Below are positions 16,178 through 26,377 of a DNA stretch of 64,000 nt, piece by piece. The stretch is from CAWIUB01 sp963839175. GTDB lineage: Bacteria > Actinomycetota > Actinomycetes > Mycobacteriales > Jatrophihabitantaceae. The stretch's first letter is position 1. Every line of letters starts with the position of its first letter. The DNA is taken from assembly GCA_963839175.1 (NCBI GenBank), contig CAWIUB010000011.1, positions 122,826 to 186,825 of the forward strand, in the 5' to 3' direction. The notes beneath the pieces are model-generated. The model was not told the origin of the DNA and made no database searches. It worked only from the letters and a program-made list of their open reading frames with translations. Position numbers and translations under genes: made by a program.

Positions 16178-16802
16178 TCAGATGGTGCGGGGTCGCCATG
16201 GCTTGTGCTCGTGCGCGAGCCAGATCAGCTCGGGGTGGAGCGCACGCACCCGCAGCTGGCCTTCGGTGTGCGGCTCGTCGAGCTCGCCGAACCAAACCGC
16301 CACGTCGCCGCCGATGACGACCGGACGCTCGCCAGTCTCGACCACGACCACCTGCATCCCGCGTGTGTTGCCCGGGGCCGGGACGAGTCGGAGCCCGGAA
16401 AGCAGCTCGAGCTCGCCGTCGACCGGCACGTACCGCACGCCGGGCGCCTCGACCCACTCGCGAATGGTGTAGTCGTCCTCGCTGCGTGCGTCGTCGAGCT
16501 CCCGACGCTGGACGTAGACCGGCCTGCCGGCGAAGAGGTGGTTGCCGCCGCAATGGTCGAAGTGCAGGTGTGTGTTGACGACGATGTCGATGCCGGCGAG
16601 ATCGAAGTCCTGCTCGCTCTAGTGGTCGGAGGCGGGGATCGAGGTCGGCCGCCGCCGGGTGCAGCTCCGTTATGCCGGTGTCGACCAGCACGCGCGCATC
16701 GGGATGGTCGATGACGTGCGCGTAGACCGGCATCCGCTCGCCCTCGGCGAGCAGGTCGGCAACGAGGACTGGCGTGACGGTGATCGAGGCGGGGGCGTTC
16801 AT
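16178..16802 (-). pseudogene. Metallo-beta-lactamase-fold hydrolase, frameshifted
   Basis: The ATG at 16802 overlaps the sigma-factor stop. The first frame gives ITVTPVLVADLLAEGERMPV and DTGITELHP. After a shift near 16620 the zinc motif appears in another frame, NTHLHFDHCGGNHLF, followed by WVEAPGVRYVPVDGELELLS, PAPGNTRGMQVVVVETG, VVIGGDVAVWFGELDEPHTE and LAHEHKPWRP. The HxHxDH signature and the later GD and H ligands mark an N-acyl-homoserine-lactonase/quorum-quenching-like MBL protein. One indel separates an otherwise complete gene, so it may be a sequence error. Confidence 0.75.
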
Positions 16803-17785
16803 CTCGTACCGTCCGCCGCGCTGAGCATGGCCGGCAGGTAGAAGTGCTCGAACACCGCGCGGCCGAAGGTGACGATCTCGGCGACGACCCCGTCCTGCAC
16901 CCGCAGGACGTCGATTGCCAGCGGTTCGTACGCGGCATCGCCCGGCTTGCGCACGTAGCCCGCGACCGCGGGCTGACCGTTGGCGCGGGTGACCACGCAC
17001 CGCATGCTGCCGAACGCTTCCGATCCGAACCCGCCGTCGATCCAGCCCCGCACGACCGTGCTTCGGCCGGTCCAGACGCCGGGCGTCGGCGGCATCGAGA
17101 AGCGGACGTCCTCGTGCATGAGCGCGGCCAGGCCCTCGGTGTCGACGCGCTCGCTGCACTCGACGTAGCGGGCAAGCAGCTCCCGCTCGGCGGCGGTCGC
17201 CTCGGCGGCGTGCTGCCACGCCTCGCGGTCCTCGGGCAGGCCCTCCCTCAACCCATCCCGCGCGCGCTGCAGCGCGGAGTTCACCGACGCCACTGTCGTC
17301 TCAAGCAGCCGCGCGGTTTCCTTCGCCGAGCAGCCCAGCACGTCGCGCAGCACGAGCACGGCCCGCGGCAGCGGCGCGAGGTGCTGGATCGCGGCGATGA
17401 ACGCCAGCTCGATGGTCTCCTTGGCGAGCGCCGCGTCCTCAGGGCCCTCGCGCCGGTCGGGCAGCTGCTCGAGGAGCTCGTCGGGATAGGGCTGCAGCCA
17501 CGCGACCTCACCGCTCGTGCTCGGCCGCCGCGGGCGCTTGTCGAGCGCGTCGAGGCAGGCGTTCGTCGCGATCCGGTACAGCCACGCGCGAACCGACGCG
17601 CGGCCCTCGTACGTGTCGCGCCGGCGCCACGCGCGCAGGAACGCCTCCTGGACGAGGTCCTCGGCCTCCTCAAACGACCCGAGCAGGCGGTAGCAGTGGA
17701 GGTGCAATTCGCGGCGGTGCGGCTCGACGCGGGCGCCGAAGGCCTGCTCGTCGAGCGACCGGAGGCCGTCGGTATTGGAGGTCAT
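16799..17785 (-). CDS. ECF-type RNA polymerase sigma factor with SnoaL-like C-terminal domain
   Basis: About 328 residues. Region 2: LGSFEEAEDLVQEAFLRAWR and WLYRIATNACLDAL. Region 4: LPRAVLVLRDVLGCSAKETA and VNSALQRARDGLRE. The last 130 residues (ERELLARYVECSERVDTEGL, LMHEDVRFSMPPTPGVWTGR, PLAIDVLRVQDG) form the SnoaL/NTF2-like domain typical of SigJ/SigG-like ECF groups, which need no separate anti-sigma. The ATG at 17785 is chosen; one 30 nt upstream is possible. It is translationally coupled (ATGA) to the MBL gene, which may be its regulated product. Confidence 0.85.
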   Translation of the reverse strand: MTSNTDGLRSLDEQAFGARVEPHRRELHLHCYRLLGSFEEAEDLVQEAFLRAWRRRDTYEGRASVRAWLYRIATNACLDALDKRPRRPSTSGEVAWLQPYPDELLEQLPDRREGPEDAALAKETIELAFIAAIQHLAPLPRAVLVLRDVLGCSAKETARLLETTVASVNSALQRARDGLREGLPEDREAWQHAAEATAAERELLARYVECSERVDTEGLAALMHEDVRFSMPPTPGVWTGRSTVVRGWIDGGFGSEAFGSMRCVVTRANGQPAVAGYVRKPGDAAYEPLAIDVLRVQDGVVAEIVTFGRAVFEHFYLPAMLSAADGTR

Positions 17786-18381
17786 AGTGTGTGTGACGGT
17801 TGGCGACCCGAACACTCATCACCCGGCGCCATGTAGCGTCTCCACAAGCGTTGCTGCAGTCGAGGGTTCTTCGTTGTGTAGAGCTCCACAGCACGGCCCT
17901 CGGTGCGTCGGGGCAGCGACACCATCATGGGCCGAGCATTGCAGGCCAAGCCGTCCGTCCGACAGCCGCTGCCATGCGAGGCGGCAGACGGGAGCAGTCC
18001 GGCCTGCGTCGTCTCGCAAGCCGGAACGCCGAACGGGCCACCTCGCTCGGCTGGCTGCGCCTCGCGGCCGACCGCGTCATGCATGAAGCGGTCACCGTCG
18101 GGGCCGACCCGCTACAAGCCAGCAATCACCGGTACCTGGTCTCGGGCGAGCGGGCTGTGTCCCACCCGTGTCCCACCCTCGCGGGTGGCGACGCGCTGGC
18201 CCCGAGATCGCATCCCCACGCGGGCAGAAAGCCGCAGGCGAGCAAATCAACGGATCGCGTGTCACCGAGATCGGAATGTCCCACCCGTGTCCCACCCGAC
18301 AGTCATGATCAACGGCCCGACGTAGAGGGTCTGGACAGGTATTTCGAGGGATCGAGAGGTACCAAGGGGTATTGAGAGGTA
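17786..18381. other. Right end of island 1, no supported gene
   Basis: No reading frame here gave a recognisable family. The notable content is two pairs of TGTCCCACCC boxes and the approach to the tRNA-Leu 3' end. Confidence 0.4.
18158..18297. repeat. Four direct TGTCCCACCC boxes in two 11-bp-spaced pairs
   Basis: Copies lie at 18158-18167 and 18169-18178, then at 18277-18286 and 18288-18297. Each pair has an 11-bp period, placing the boxes on the same helical face. The same box forms the palindrome at the other island end (8593-8622). Candidate integrase arm-type sites. Confidence 0.6.
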
Positions 18382-18382
18382 G

Positions 18383-18465
18383 TGGGCAAGGGGGGAGTTG
18401 AACCCCCACGTCCTTACGGACACACGGACCTGAACCGTGCGCGTCTGCCATTCCGCCACTTGCCC
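18383..18465 (-). tRNA. tRNA-Leu (anticodon CAG)
   Basis: On the minus strand the acceptor 5' GGGCAAG (18465-18459) pairs with CTTGCCC (18390-18384). The D-arm TGGCGGAATGGCAGACG, anticodon loop TTCAGGT, long variable arm and T-arm GGGGTTCAACTCCCC are all present. CCA is not encoded. It is adjacent to fhaA as in other actinobacteria, and its 3' end is the likely integration site of island 1. Confidence 0.93.
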
Positions 18466-18669
18466 GTAGCGAGAGCGCCGCGCGGCAGCCGCGGCAGTGG
18501 GCAAGGTTAGCACGCGGCCCTACGGTCTGGTCATCGACTGCGGATACGCAAGTACCATCATCCGAGCGCATCGTGACCGCGCGGTACCACCATGCCGTCA
18601 TGTCGCCATGCGAACGCCAGGACAGCGGGCCACCGGGGCCCGTCACATTACCGCAGGAAGGAGGTCGCC

Positions 18670-19659
18670 GTGAGTCTGGCGCAGCGCTTCGAGCGCAGGC
18701 TGGAGAGCCTCGTCGGCTCGGCCTTCGCCCGCGTCTTCAAAGGGCAGGTCGAGCCGGTCGAGATCGGGTCGGCCCTGCAGCGCGAAGCGACCGACAAGCG
18801 CAACGTCATGGGCAACGGCGAGGTCCTCGCCCCGAACCGTTACCGAGTCACGCTCGCCCCGTCCGATTACGAGCGACTGGTGCCGTGGGAGATGCAGTTG
18901 ACGAACTCCCTGGCCGAGCTGATTCAGGAGCACCTGGACGAGAATGGCTGGCGCACGATCGGCGATATCGAGGTCTACCTGGCGCGTGACGAGGCTTTGC
19001 ACACCGGTGTCTTCGGCGTGGCCTCTCGCATGGACTCTGCCGCCCCGCCACGGCGGCGCCCGTACGACTCGCTGTCCCTGCCCGTGGTCCCGGGTCAAGG
19101 CCCCGGTGAGTATTCGCACCCGTACGGTTCCATCCCGAGCCCCGGTCCGATCCCTTACGCGCCCTCCGCTGGAGCGGCTGCGGCCGCCGGAGCGGTCGGA
19201 GCCGCCGGAGCTGCCCTGCGGCCACCCCCCGGGCCGCCGTACTTGTCCCACCAACCTCAACCGGAATATCCGCTGCCGGACCCGCAGTACCCGGTCGGCG
19301 CACCACCGCCCTACCCGCAGCAAGTGCCGCCGCCGGCAGGGCCTCCATACCCACCGGCCGCGCCCCGGCATGCTCGCGCCGGGCTGCTGATAGACGGCAC
19401 CAATCGCCATCACGAGCTGCGCATCGGCAGCAACGTGGTCGGACGAGGCACCGAGTCCGACCTGCAGCTGCTCGACCAGGGCGTCTCCCGTCGGCACATG
19501 GACATCCAGTTCGACGGCAACTTCGCCACCGTCTACGACCTGGGATCGACCAACGGCACCAACGTCAACGGACGCGATGTCGGCAGCCAGCTACTACGGC
19601 ACGGCGACGTCATCCGGATTGGCCACACCCGGCTGGTCTACCAGCAGGAGCAGGTGTGA
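18670..19659 (+). CDS. fhaA: FhaA: DUF3662 plus FHA-domain protein
   Basis: 329 residues. Residues 1-115 are the DUF3662 domain (SLAQRFERRLESLVGSAFAR, VEPVEIGSALQREATDKRNV). Residues 130-240 are a long Pro/Gly/Ala/Tyr-rich linker. Residues 250-329 are an FHA phosphothreonine-binding domain with IGSNVVGRGTESDLQL, SRRHMDI and DLGSTNGTNVNG. AAGGAGG seven bases before the GTG at 18670 fixes the start. In mycobacteria FhaA binds the phosphorylated pseudokinase MviN/MurJ and modulates peptidoglycan synthesis. It is the first gene of the fhaA-fhaB-pstP-rodA-pbpA-pknB cluster. Confidence 0.95.
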   Translation: MSLAQRFERRLESLVGSAFARVFKGQVEPVEIGSALQREATDKRNVMGNGEVLAPNRYRVTLAPSDYERLVPWEMQLTNSLAELIQEHLDENGWRTIGDIEVYLARDEALHTGVFGVASRMDSAAPPRRRPYDSLSLPVVPGQGPGEYSHPYGSIPSPGPIPYAPSAGAAAAAGAVGAAGAALRPPPGPPYLSHQPQPEYPLPDPQYPVGAPPPYPQQVPPPAGPPYPPAAPRHARAGLLIDGTNRHHELRIGSNVVGRGTESDLQLLDQGVSRRHMDIQFDGNFATVYDLGSTNGTNVNGRDVGSQLLRHGDVIRIGHTRLVYQQEQV

Positions 19660-19660
19660 G

Positions 19661-19700
19661 ACACCCCACGAAAACGCTGCGCGTTTCCGCGGGGACCCCG
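19661..19700. repeat. Intergenic hairpin repeat, copy 1
   Basis: CCCCACGAAAACG and its near-complement CGTTTCCGCGGGG flank a 5-nt loop, followed by ACCCCG. It lies between fhaA and fhaB and has the same frame of bases as the hairpin before pbpA (22981-23019). Confidence 0.7.
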
Positions 19701-19714
19701 GGCGGTGCAGCCTC

Positions 19715-20188
19715 GTGAATTCACCGCTGGCCCTGCAGCTGATGCGGTTCGGATTTCTCGCGCTGCTCTGGCTGTTCGTGCTGGCGACCGTGCGAGTCGT
19801 GCGCTCGGACCTGCGTTCGAGCGGGCAGTCGCGCCTGTCGCTGCCCCCACCCGCCCGCAGGCGTAGCCGCAAGACGGTCGCTGCTGCGCCCACCCGCCGC
19901 GGCCCATCGCAGCTGGTCGTCACCGAGGGCGGGTTGAAGGGCACCCGGTTCGGGCTGACGGGTGCTCCCGTCTTGATTGGCCGGGCCAACGACTCGACGC
20001 TGGTGCTGACAGACGACTACGCGAGCACCCGGCACGCCCGAATAAGCCTGCAGGACGGGCATTGGTACGTCGAGGACCTCGGTTCGACGAACGGGACATA
20101 CGTCGGCCAGCGCAAGCTAGAGGGCGCGCAGCCGATCGAGATCGGAGTGCCGATCCGGATCGGCAAGACGGTGCTCGAACTGCGGTGA
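19715..20188 (+). CDS. fhaB: FhaB/FipA: membrane-anchored FHA protein
   Basis: 157 residues from the GTG at 19715. A single N-terminal membrane helix (MRFGFLALLWLFVLATVRVV), a basic linker, then the FHA domain: LIGRANDSTLVLTDDYASTR, HARISLQDG, VEDLGSTNGTYVGQRKL, PIRIGKTVLELR. It matches mycobacterial FhaB (FipA), a PknA/PknB substrate that links to the division machinery. Seven nt separate its stop from the pstP start. Confidence 0.93.
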   Translation: MNSPLALQLMRFGFLALLWLFVLATVRVVRSDLRSSGQSRLSLPPPARRRSRKTVAAAPTRRGPSQLVVTEGGLKGTRFGLTGAPVLIGRANDSTLVLTDDYASTRHARISLQDGHWYVEDLGSTNGTYVGQRKLEGAQPIEIGVPIRIGKTVLELR

Positions 20189-20195
20189 ACGTTCG

Positions 20196-21535
<1,340 letters not shown>

Positions 21536-21539
<4 letters not shown>

Positions 21540-22942
21540 CCGCGACAGCCGCGGTTCCCACCCGCGTCCCCACCCGGCGCGGTTCGGAGCTTGCCCTGCT
21601 CGTCTTCGCGGTGCTGATCGTGGTGCTGGCGGAGGCCGTGGTCGAAGGGACCCGCGACGGGCGGGTGGGCGCCCACCTGGTGGCGTACGGCGCAGTCCCT
21701 CTGGTCGCCGGGGTAATCGCGCATCTGGTCATCCGCCGGGTGGCCCCGTACGCCGACCCGATCCTGTTGCCGTGCGCGGTGCTGCTCAACGGCCTTGGCC
21801 TGGTCATGATCAACCGCCTGGATCTCGGACTGCAGCAGCAGGCCCGGCAGAACGGGGTGCATTTCGGCGGCGCGGCGGCGCCGACGCAGGTGGTCTGGAC
21901 GGCGCTCGGCCTCTCGTTGTTCCTGGCAATCCTCTACTTGGTGCGCGACCACCGGGCGCTGCAGCGTTATGCCTACACCCTGGCGCTGATCGGACTGTTC
22001 TTCTTGATCCTGCCTACCGTGCTGCCCGCCCGGTTCAGCGAGGTGAACGGTGCCCGCATCTGGATTAGAGTCGCTGGCTTTTCGATCCAGCCGGGCGAAT
22101 TCGCCAAGATCCTGCTGACGATCTTCGCGGCCTCGTACCTGGTCGCCAAGCGGGACGTGCTGTCATTGGCCGGCCGCCGGTTCCTCGGCCTTGTGCTGCC
22201 ACGCGGTCGCGACTTCGGCCCGCTGCTCGTGGCCTGGCTGATCTGCATCGGCGTCCTGGTCCGCGGCCACGACCTCGGCACGTCGCTGATGTTCTTCGGG
22301 TTGTTCCTCGTGCTTCTCTACGTCGCCACCGAGCGGGTCAGCTGGGTGATCATCGGCCTGCTGCTGTTCGCCGGCGGCGCCTACCTTGCCTACCACCTGT
22401 TCACAACCGTGCAGCAACGGGTCTCGGTCTGGCTGCACGTATTCGACGATCCGACCACCATCGGGTATCAGGTCAGCCAGTCGCTGTTCGGCCTGGGCAC
22501 CGGGGGCCTGTTCGGGACTGGCCTGGGCGCTGGTCATCCGGAGCTGGTGCCGTTGGCGTCGACGGACTTCATCATCACGTCATTCGGCGAGGAGATCGGT
22601 CTGTTCGGGCTCGTTGCCCTGCTGGTGGTGTACGCGTTGTTCATCTCCCGTGGCTTCGCGATTGCGCTGGCCTCCCGCGACTCGTTCACCAAGCTGCTTG
22701 CCACGGGCCTGGCGTTCTCGATTGGGCTGCAGCTGTTCGTGGTGGCAGCCGGGGTGAGCCGGCTGCTCCCGCAGACCGGCTTGACCACGCCGTTCCTCTC
22801 CTACGGCGGCTCGTCGCTGCTGGCGAACTACGCGCTGCTCGCGCTGCTGCTGCGCATGTCGGACGCGGCCCGCCGACCCACACCCACCACGCCACGCCCG
22901 TCCGGCACCGACACCGCCCTCATCCAGGTGGTACCCGCATGA
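21536..22942 (+). CDS. rodA: RodA/FtsW-type SEDS peptidoglycan glycosyltransferase
   Basis: 468 residues, about ten to twelve membrane segments. SEDS blocks seen: ARIWIRVAGFSIQPGEFAKI, LVRGHDLGTSLMFFGLFLVL, YQVSQSLFGLGTGGLFGTGL, TDFIITSFGEEIGLFGLVAL and LLPQTGLTTPFLSYGGSSLL. It polymerises lipid II together with the class B PBP encoded next. The GTG at 21536 overlaps the pstP TGA. The same frame stays open for 57 codons upstream inside pstP, but that stretch is pstP in another frame. Position in the cluster favours the RodA orthologue (Rv0017c-like) over FtsW. Confidence 0.93.
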
Positions 22943-22944
22943 AG

Positions 22945-23019
22945 TACACCCCACAAGACCGCTCGCTGCGCTCACACTTGCACCCCACGAAATCGCTTCA
23001 CGATTTCGCGGGGACCCCG
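22945..23019. repeat. Intergenic hairpin repeat, copy 2 plus a half copy
   Basis: CCCCACGAAATCG pairs with CGATTTCGCGGGG around a 5-nt loop (22982-23012), followed by ACCCCG. Just before it, at 22945-22980, a related half unit starts CACCCCACAAGACCG. The whole lies between rodA and pbpA. Confidence 0.7.
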
Positions 23020-23035
23020 CATCGGGGTGGCCGAA

Positions 23036-24508
23036 ATGAATAGCCCGATCCGCCGGGTGGCCGTCGCTGTGGGTGTGTTGCTGCTGGCCGTCCTGGTCAA
23101 CCTCAACTACGTGCAGGTCGTCAAGGCCGACGACTACCGCAACAACCAGGCCAACCGGCGCACCGTCCTGGACGAGTACGCCAACCCCCGCGGGCAGATC
23201 GTCGTCGGTGGCAATCCGATCGCCGAGTCGGTAGCCACGAACGACGAGCTCAAGTACCTGCGCAAGTATCCGGGCGGCGGTTTGTATGCGCCGCTGACCG
23301 GCTATTACTCGCTCGTCTACGGGAAGGACGGACTGGAAAGCACAGAGGACTCGGTGCTGTCCGGCAACGATTCGCGGTTGTTCGCCTCGCGGCTCGCCGA
23401 CATCCTGACCGGACGAAACCCCAAGGGCGGCAGCGTCACCCTTACGGTGAACGCCGCAGCGCAGACCGCGGCGTTCAAGGGGCTGGGCAACCGCCGCGGC
23501 GCCGTCGTGGCCCTCGATCCGAGCACCGGCGCGATCCTGGCCGCCGCGTCCAGTCCGTCCTACGATCCGAACGCGCTCAGCTCGCACAACGTCAACGACG
23601 TCCAGTCGGCCTGGGGGGACTTCACCAGCGACAAGGCCCAGCCGATGCTCAACCGGGCGTTCGTGCAGAGCTACCCGCCCGGGTCGATCTTCAAGGTCGT
23701 GGCGGCGGCAGCGGCCCTGAAGAGTGGCCGTAAGCCGAGCGATCAGATCGCTGCCCCGGACCTGCTCAAGCTTCCCGACGGCGGCACGATGCAGAACTTC
23801 AACGGCGAACGGTGCGGCAACGGCAAGACCACCTCGCTGCTGGACGCCCTGACGATCTCCTGCAACACCGCGTTCGCCCAGCTGTGCATCGACATGGGCC
23901 AGGGCACGGTCGAGGACGAAGCGACGCTGTTCGGCATGGACAATCTGCCGCGGCGCGTCCCCCTCGGCGTGGCGCGCTCGACGATCGGCGACATTCCTGA
24001 CCGCTCCGCGCTGGGTCAGGCGTGCATCGGCCAGCGCAACGTCCAGATGACCCCGTTGCAGGCCGCGATGCTGTCGGCCGCTGTGGCCAACGGCGGCCAG
24101 CTGATGAAGCCGTACCTGGTCGCCCAGGAGCGCGCCCCGAACCTGTCGGTGCTGTCGAACACCACCCCGACGAAGCTCGACACGGTGCTGGACGAGGACC
24201 AGGACAAGCTGCTACAGCAGATGATGATCAACGTCGTGGCCAAGGGAACGGGCACGGCGGCCCAGATCGCCGGCGTCCAGGTCGGCGGCAAGACGGGCAC
24301 CGCCGACAACGCGGACGCCAATGGAAAGCCACTCGCACCGCACGCGTGGTTCACCAGCTTCGCCCTCGACCCGACGCATCCGATCGCGGTGGCGGTGGTG
24401 CTGGAGAACGCCGGGGTGACCGGCAGCGAGAGTGCCGGCGGCACTGCGGCGGCGCCGCTGGCGCGCGACGTCATGAAGGCTTACCTCGACAGCGTGCGAG
24501 GCCATTAG
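23036..24508 (+). CDS. pbpA: PbpA: class B penicillin-binding protein (transpeptidase)
   Basis: 490 residues. N-terminal anchor 8-25, dimerisation domain, then the transpeptidase domain with SxxK at S217-K220 (PPGSIFKV), SCN at 275-277 (TISCNTAF) and KTG at 419-421 (GGKTGTAD). It cross-links peptidoglycan and works with RodA. The ATG at 23036 is preferred; an in-frame GTG at 23027 is possible. A hairpin repeat separates it from rodA. Confidence 0.94.
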   Translation: MNSPIRRVAVAVGVLLLAVLVNLNYVQVVKADDYRNNQANRRTVLDEYANPRGQIVVGGNPIAESVATNDELKYLRKYPGGGLYAPLTGYYSLVYGKDGLESTEDSVLSGNDSRLFASRLADILTGRNPKGGSVTLTVNAAAQTAAFKGLGNRRGAVVALDPSTGAILAAASSPSYDPNALSSHNVNDVQSAWGDFTSDKAQPMLNRAFVQSYPPGSIFKVVAAAAALKSGRKPSDQIAAPDLLKLPDGGTMQNFNGERCGNGKTTSLLDALTISCNTAFAQLCIDMGQGTVEDEATLFGMDNLPRRVPLGVARSTIGDIPDRSALGQACIGQRNVQMTPLQAAMLSAAVANGGQLMKPYLVAQERAPNLSVLSNTTPTKLDTVLDEDQDKLLQQMMINVVAKGTGTAAQIAGVQVGGKTGTADNADANGKPLAPHAWFTSFALDPTHPIAVAVVLENAGVTGSESAGGTAAAPLARDVMKAYLDSVRGH

Positions 24509-24548
24509 TGGTGCAATTACCAGCGGGACGGATCAGGGAGGCTCACCG

Positions 24549-26357
24549 ATGACGGCCCCAACGCGGCTGATAGGCAACCGGTACGAGCTCGGTGAGCTCC
24601 TCGGCTACGGCGGCATGGCCGAGGTGAATCGTGGGCGCGACGTGCGGCTCGGCCGCGATGTCGCTATCAAGGTGCTGCGCGCCGATCTCGCGCGTGACCA
24701 GTCGTTCCTGAACCGTTTCCGCCGCGAGGCGCAGGCCGCGGCCGGGCTCAACCACCCGGCGATTGTCGCCGTCTACGACACCGGCGAGGACCACGGCCCG
24801 GACGGGGCCGTCCCCTACATCGTCATGGAGTACGTCGAGGGACGGACGCTGCGCGACATCCTGCGCTCAGAGGGACGGCTGCCGGCCCGCCGCGCGATGG
24901 AGATCACGTCCGAGGTCTGCGGCGCCCTGGACTTCAGCCACCGCAACGGAATCGTGCACCGCGACATCAAGCCGGCGAACGTCATGATCACGCGCGACGG
25001 CTCGGTCAAGGTCATGGACTTCGGGATCGCGCGGGCGCTGTCCGACAACGCCGCCACGGTGACCCAGACGGCTGCGGTCATCGGAACGGCGCAGTACCTC
25101 TCACCCGAGCAGGCGCGCGGCGAGTCGGTCGATGCCCGCTCGGACGTCTACTCGACCGGCTGCCTGCTGTACGAGCTGGTCACCGGGGCCCCGCCGTTCA
25201 CCGGCGACTCCCCGGTGGCCGTCGCCTACCAGCACGTGCGCGAGAACGCCCCGGCGCCCTCCTCGGTCAACCCCGAGGTGCCCCGTGCGCTCGATTCGAT
25301 CGTCATGAAGGCGCTCGCCAAGAACCCGCTCAATCGCTACCAGTCGACCGCCGAGATGCGCGCCGACCTGCAGCGGGCGCTGGCCGACCGTCCGGTCGAG
25401 GCGGAAGCGATCATGACGGACGCCGAGAAGACGCAGTTCATCGCCCGCGCGCCCGGCGGGCCGCCGCCCCCCGTCGTCCCGCTCAGCGAGGCGGAAGGAG
25501 AGGGCGAGGAGGAGGCCCCGCGCAGCAAGTGGATCTGGGTGGCCCTTGTGGCGGCCCTGCTGCTCGTGATCGGCGGCGCCGCGTACGCGATCGTCGCGCT
25601 CGGCAAATCCGGCACGCCGAAGTCCTACCCGGTGCCGAACGTCATCGGCCAAACGGTGCCCGCGGCGACGCTGGCCCTGCAGAAGGCAGGTTTCCTGACG
25701 ATAGCGACGCCGACGACCTACGGTGGTCCGTGCGGAGCGAATCCGGCCGAAGCACCACAGACGGTCACCGAGGGCAATGTCTGCACCCAGAACCCGGCCG
25801 CGGACTCCAAGCAGACCAAGGACACCCGGATCACCTTCACCACCTACAAGAAGCCCACGATCGGGCTGCAGGACTACCGCAATCAGCCCTATGCCCAGGC
25901 GGCGGCGGCGATCTCTGCGCTCGGCTTGAAGCCGGTTCGCAAGGACGTCGACAATGCAGCCGCGGCCGGCACGGTCGTCGACCAGAGCCCAGCGCCGTAC
26001 TCGCAGGTCGCATCCGGCTCGACGGTGGCGCTGTCGGTGTCGACCGGCAAGGTCGGCGTGCCGAGCGTCGTGGGGAAGAAGATCGCCGATGCCCAGGCCA
26101 CGCTGAACAGCGCCGGCTGGGGCAACGTGCAGATCGGTGACGCCGAGCAGACGACGGACAAGGCCAAGGACGGAACCGTGGCAGCGCAGAATCCCGTTGC
26201 GGGCTCCGTCTTCCCGCAGACCCAGCAGATCACCCTGGTGCCGTACCAGTTCGTGCAACCCACGCCGACCACGACGTCACCGACGCCGACCACCGCGTCG
26301 AGTTCACCCTCCGCCTCGACCTCACCGACCAAGGCGACGTCTAGCCACGGAGGGTGA
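24549..26357 (+). CDS. pknB: PknB: Ser/Thr protein kinase with PASTA domains
   Basis: 602 residues. Kinase domain 1-280: glycine loop GYGGMAEV, K41, HRD at 137-139 (IVHRDIKPANV), DFG from D157, activation-loop VTQTAAVIGTAQYLSPEQA. Acidic linker, membrane helix 328-350, then about three PASTA repeats (360-433, 434-500, 501-566) and a Thr/Ser/Pro tail. PASTA 1 is enlarged and holds C395 and C412, which could pair outside the cell. It senses muropeptides and lipid II and controls wall synthesis; substrates include the FHA proteins. No pknA lies between pbpA and pknB, unlike mycobacteria. It ends tail-to-tail with the histidine kinase. Confidence 0.95.
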   Translation: MTAPTRLIGNRYELGELLGYGGMAEVNRGRDVRLGRDVAIKVLRADLARDQSFLNRFRREAQAAAGLNHPAIVAVYDTGEDHGPDGAVPYIVMEYVEGRTLRDILRSEGRLPARRAMEITSEVCGALDFSHRNGIVHRDIKPANVMITRDGSVKVMDFGIARALSDNAATVTQTAAVIGTAQYLSPEQARGESVDARSDVYSTGCLLYELVTGAPPFTGDSPVAVAYQHVRENAPAPSSVNPEVPRALDSIVMKALAKNPLNRYQSTAEMRADLQRALADRPVEAEAIMTDAEKTQFIARAPGGPPPPVVPLSEAEGEGEEEAPRSKWIWVALVAALLLVIGGAAYAIVALGKSGTPKSYPVPNVIGQTVPAATLALQKAGFLTIATPTTYGGPCGANPAEAPQTVTEGNVCTQNPAADSKQTKDTRITFTTYKKPTIGLQDYRNQPYAQAAAAISALGLKPVRKDVDNAAAAGTVVDQSPAPYSQVASGSTVALSVSTGKVGVPSVVGKKIADAQATLNSAGWGNVQIGDAEQTTDKAKDGTVAAQNPVAGSVFPQTQQITLVPYQFVQPTPTTTSPTPTTASSSPSASTSPTKATSSHGG

Positions 26358-26377
26358 CCACGAGCCAGAGCGGCGCG

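Larger units (their letters stand above)
8475..18406. mobile_element. Putative 9.9-kb integrative island in tRNA-Leu(CAG)
   Basis: Bounded by direct copies of the tRNA-Leu 3' end (8475-8498 and 18382-18406). It carries a toxin-antitoxin pair, arsenic/sulfur-stress genes, an ECF sigma unit and a reductase fragment, several of them frameshifted. Repeated TGTCCCACCC boxes sit near both ends. No integrase gene remains. The short att match (24 bp with an indel) keeps confidence moderate. Confidence 0.5.

Noticed and set aside
18150..18300. A CRISPR-like array from the TGTCCCACCC repeats
   Set aside because: Units are 10 bp, in pairs at 11-bp spacing, without uniform spacers. No cas genes occur in the window.
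24509..24548. Search for pknA between pbpA and pknB
   Set aside because: Only 40 nt separate the genes. Absence of pknA is usual outside the mycobacterial group, so I do not treat it as a loss.
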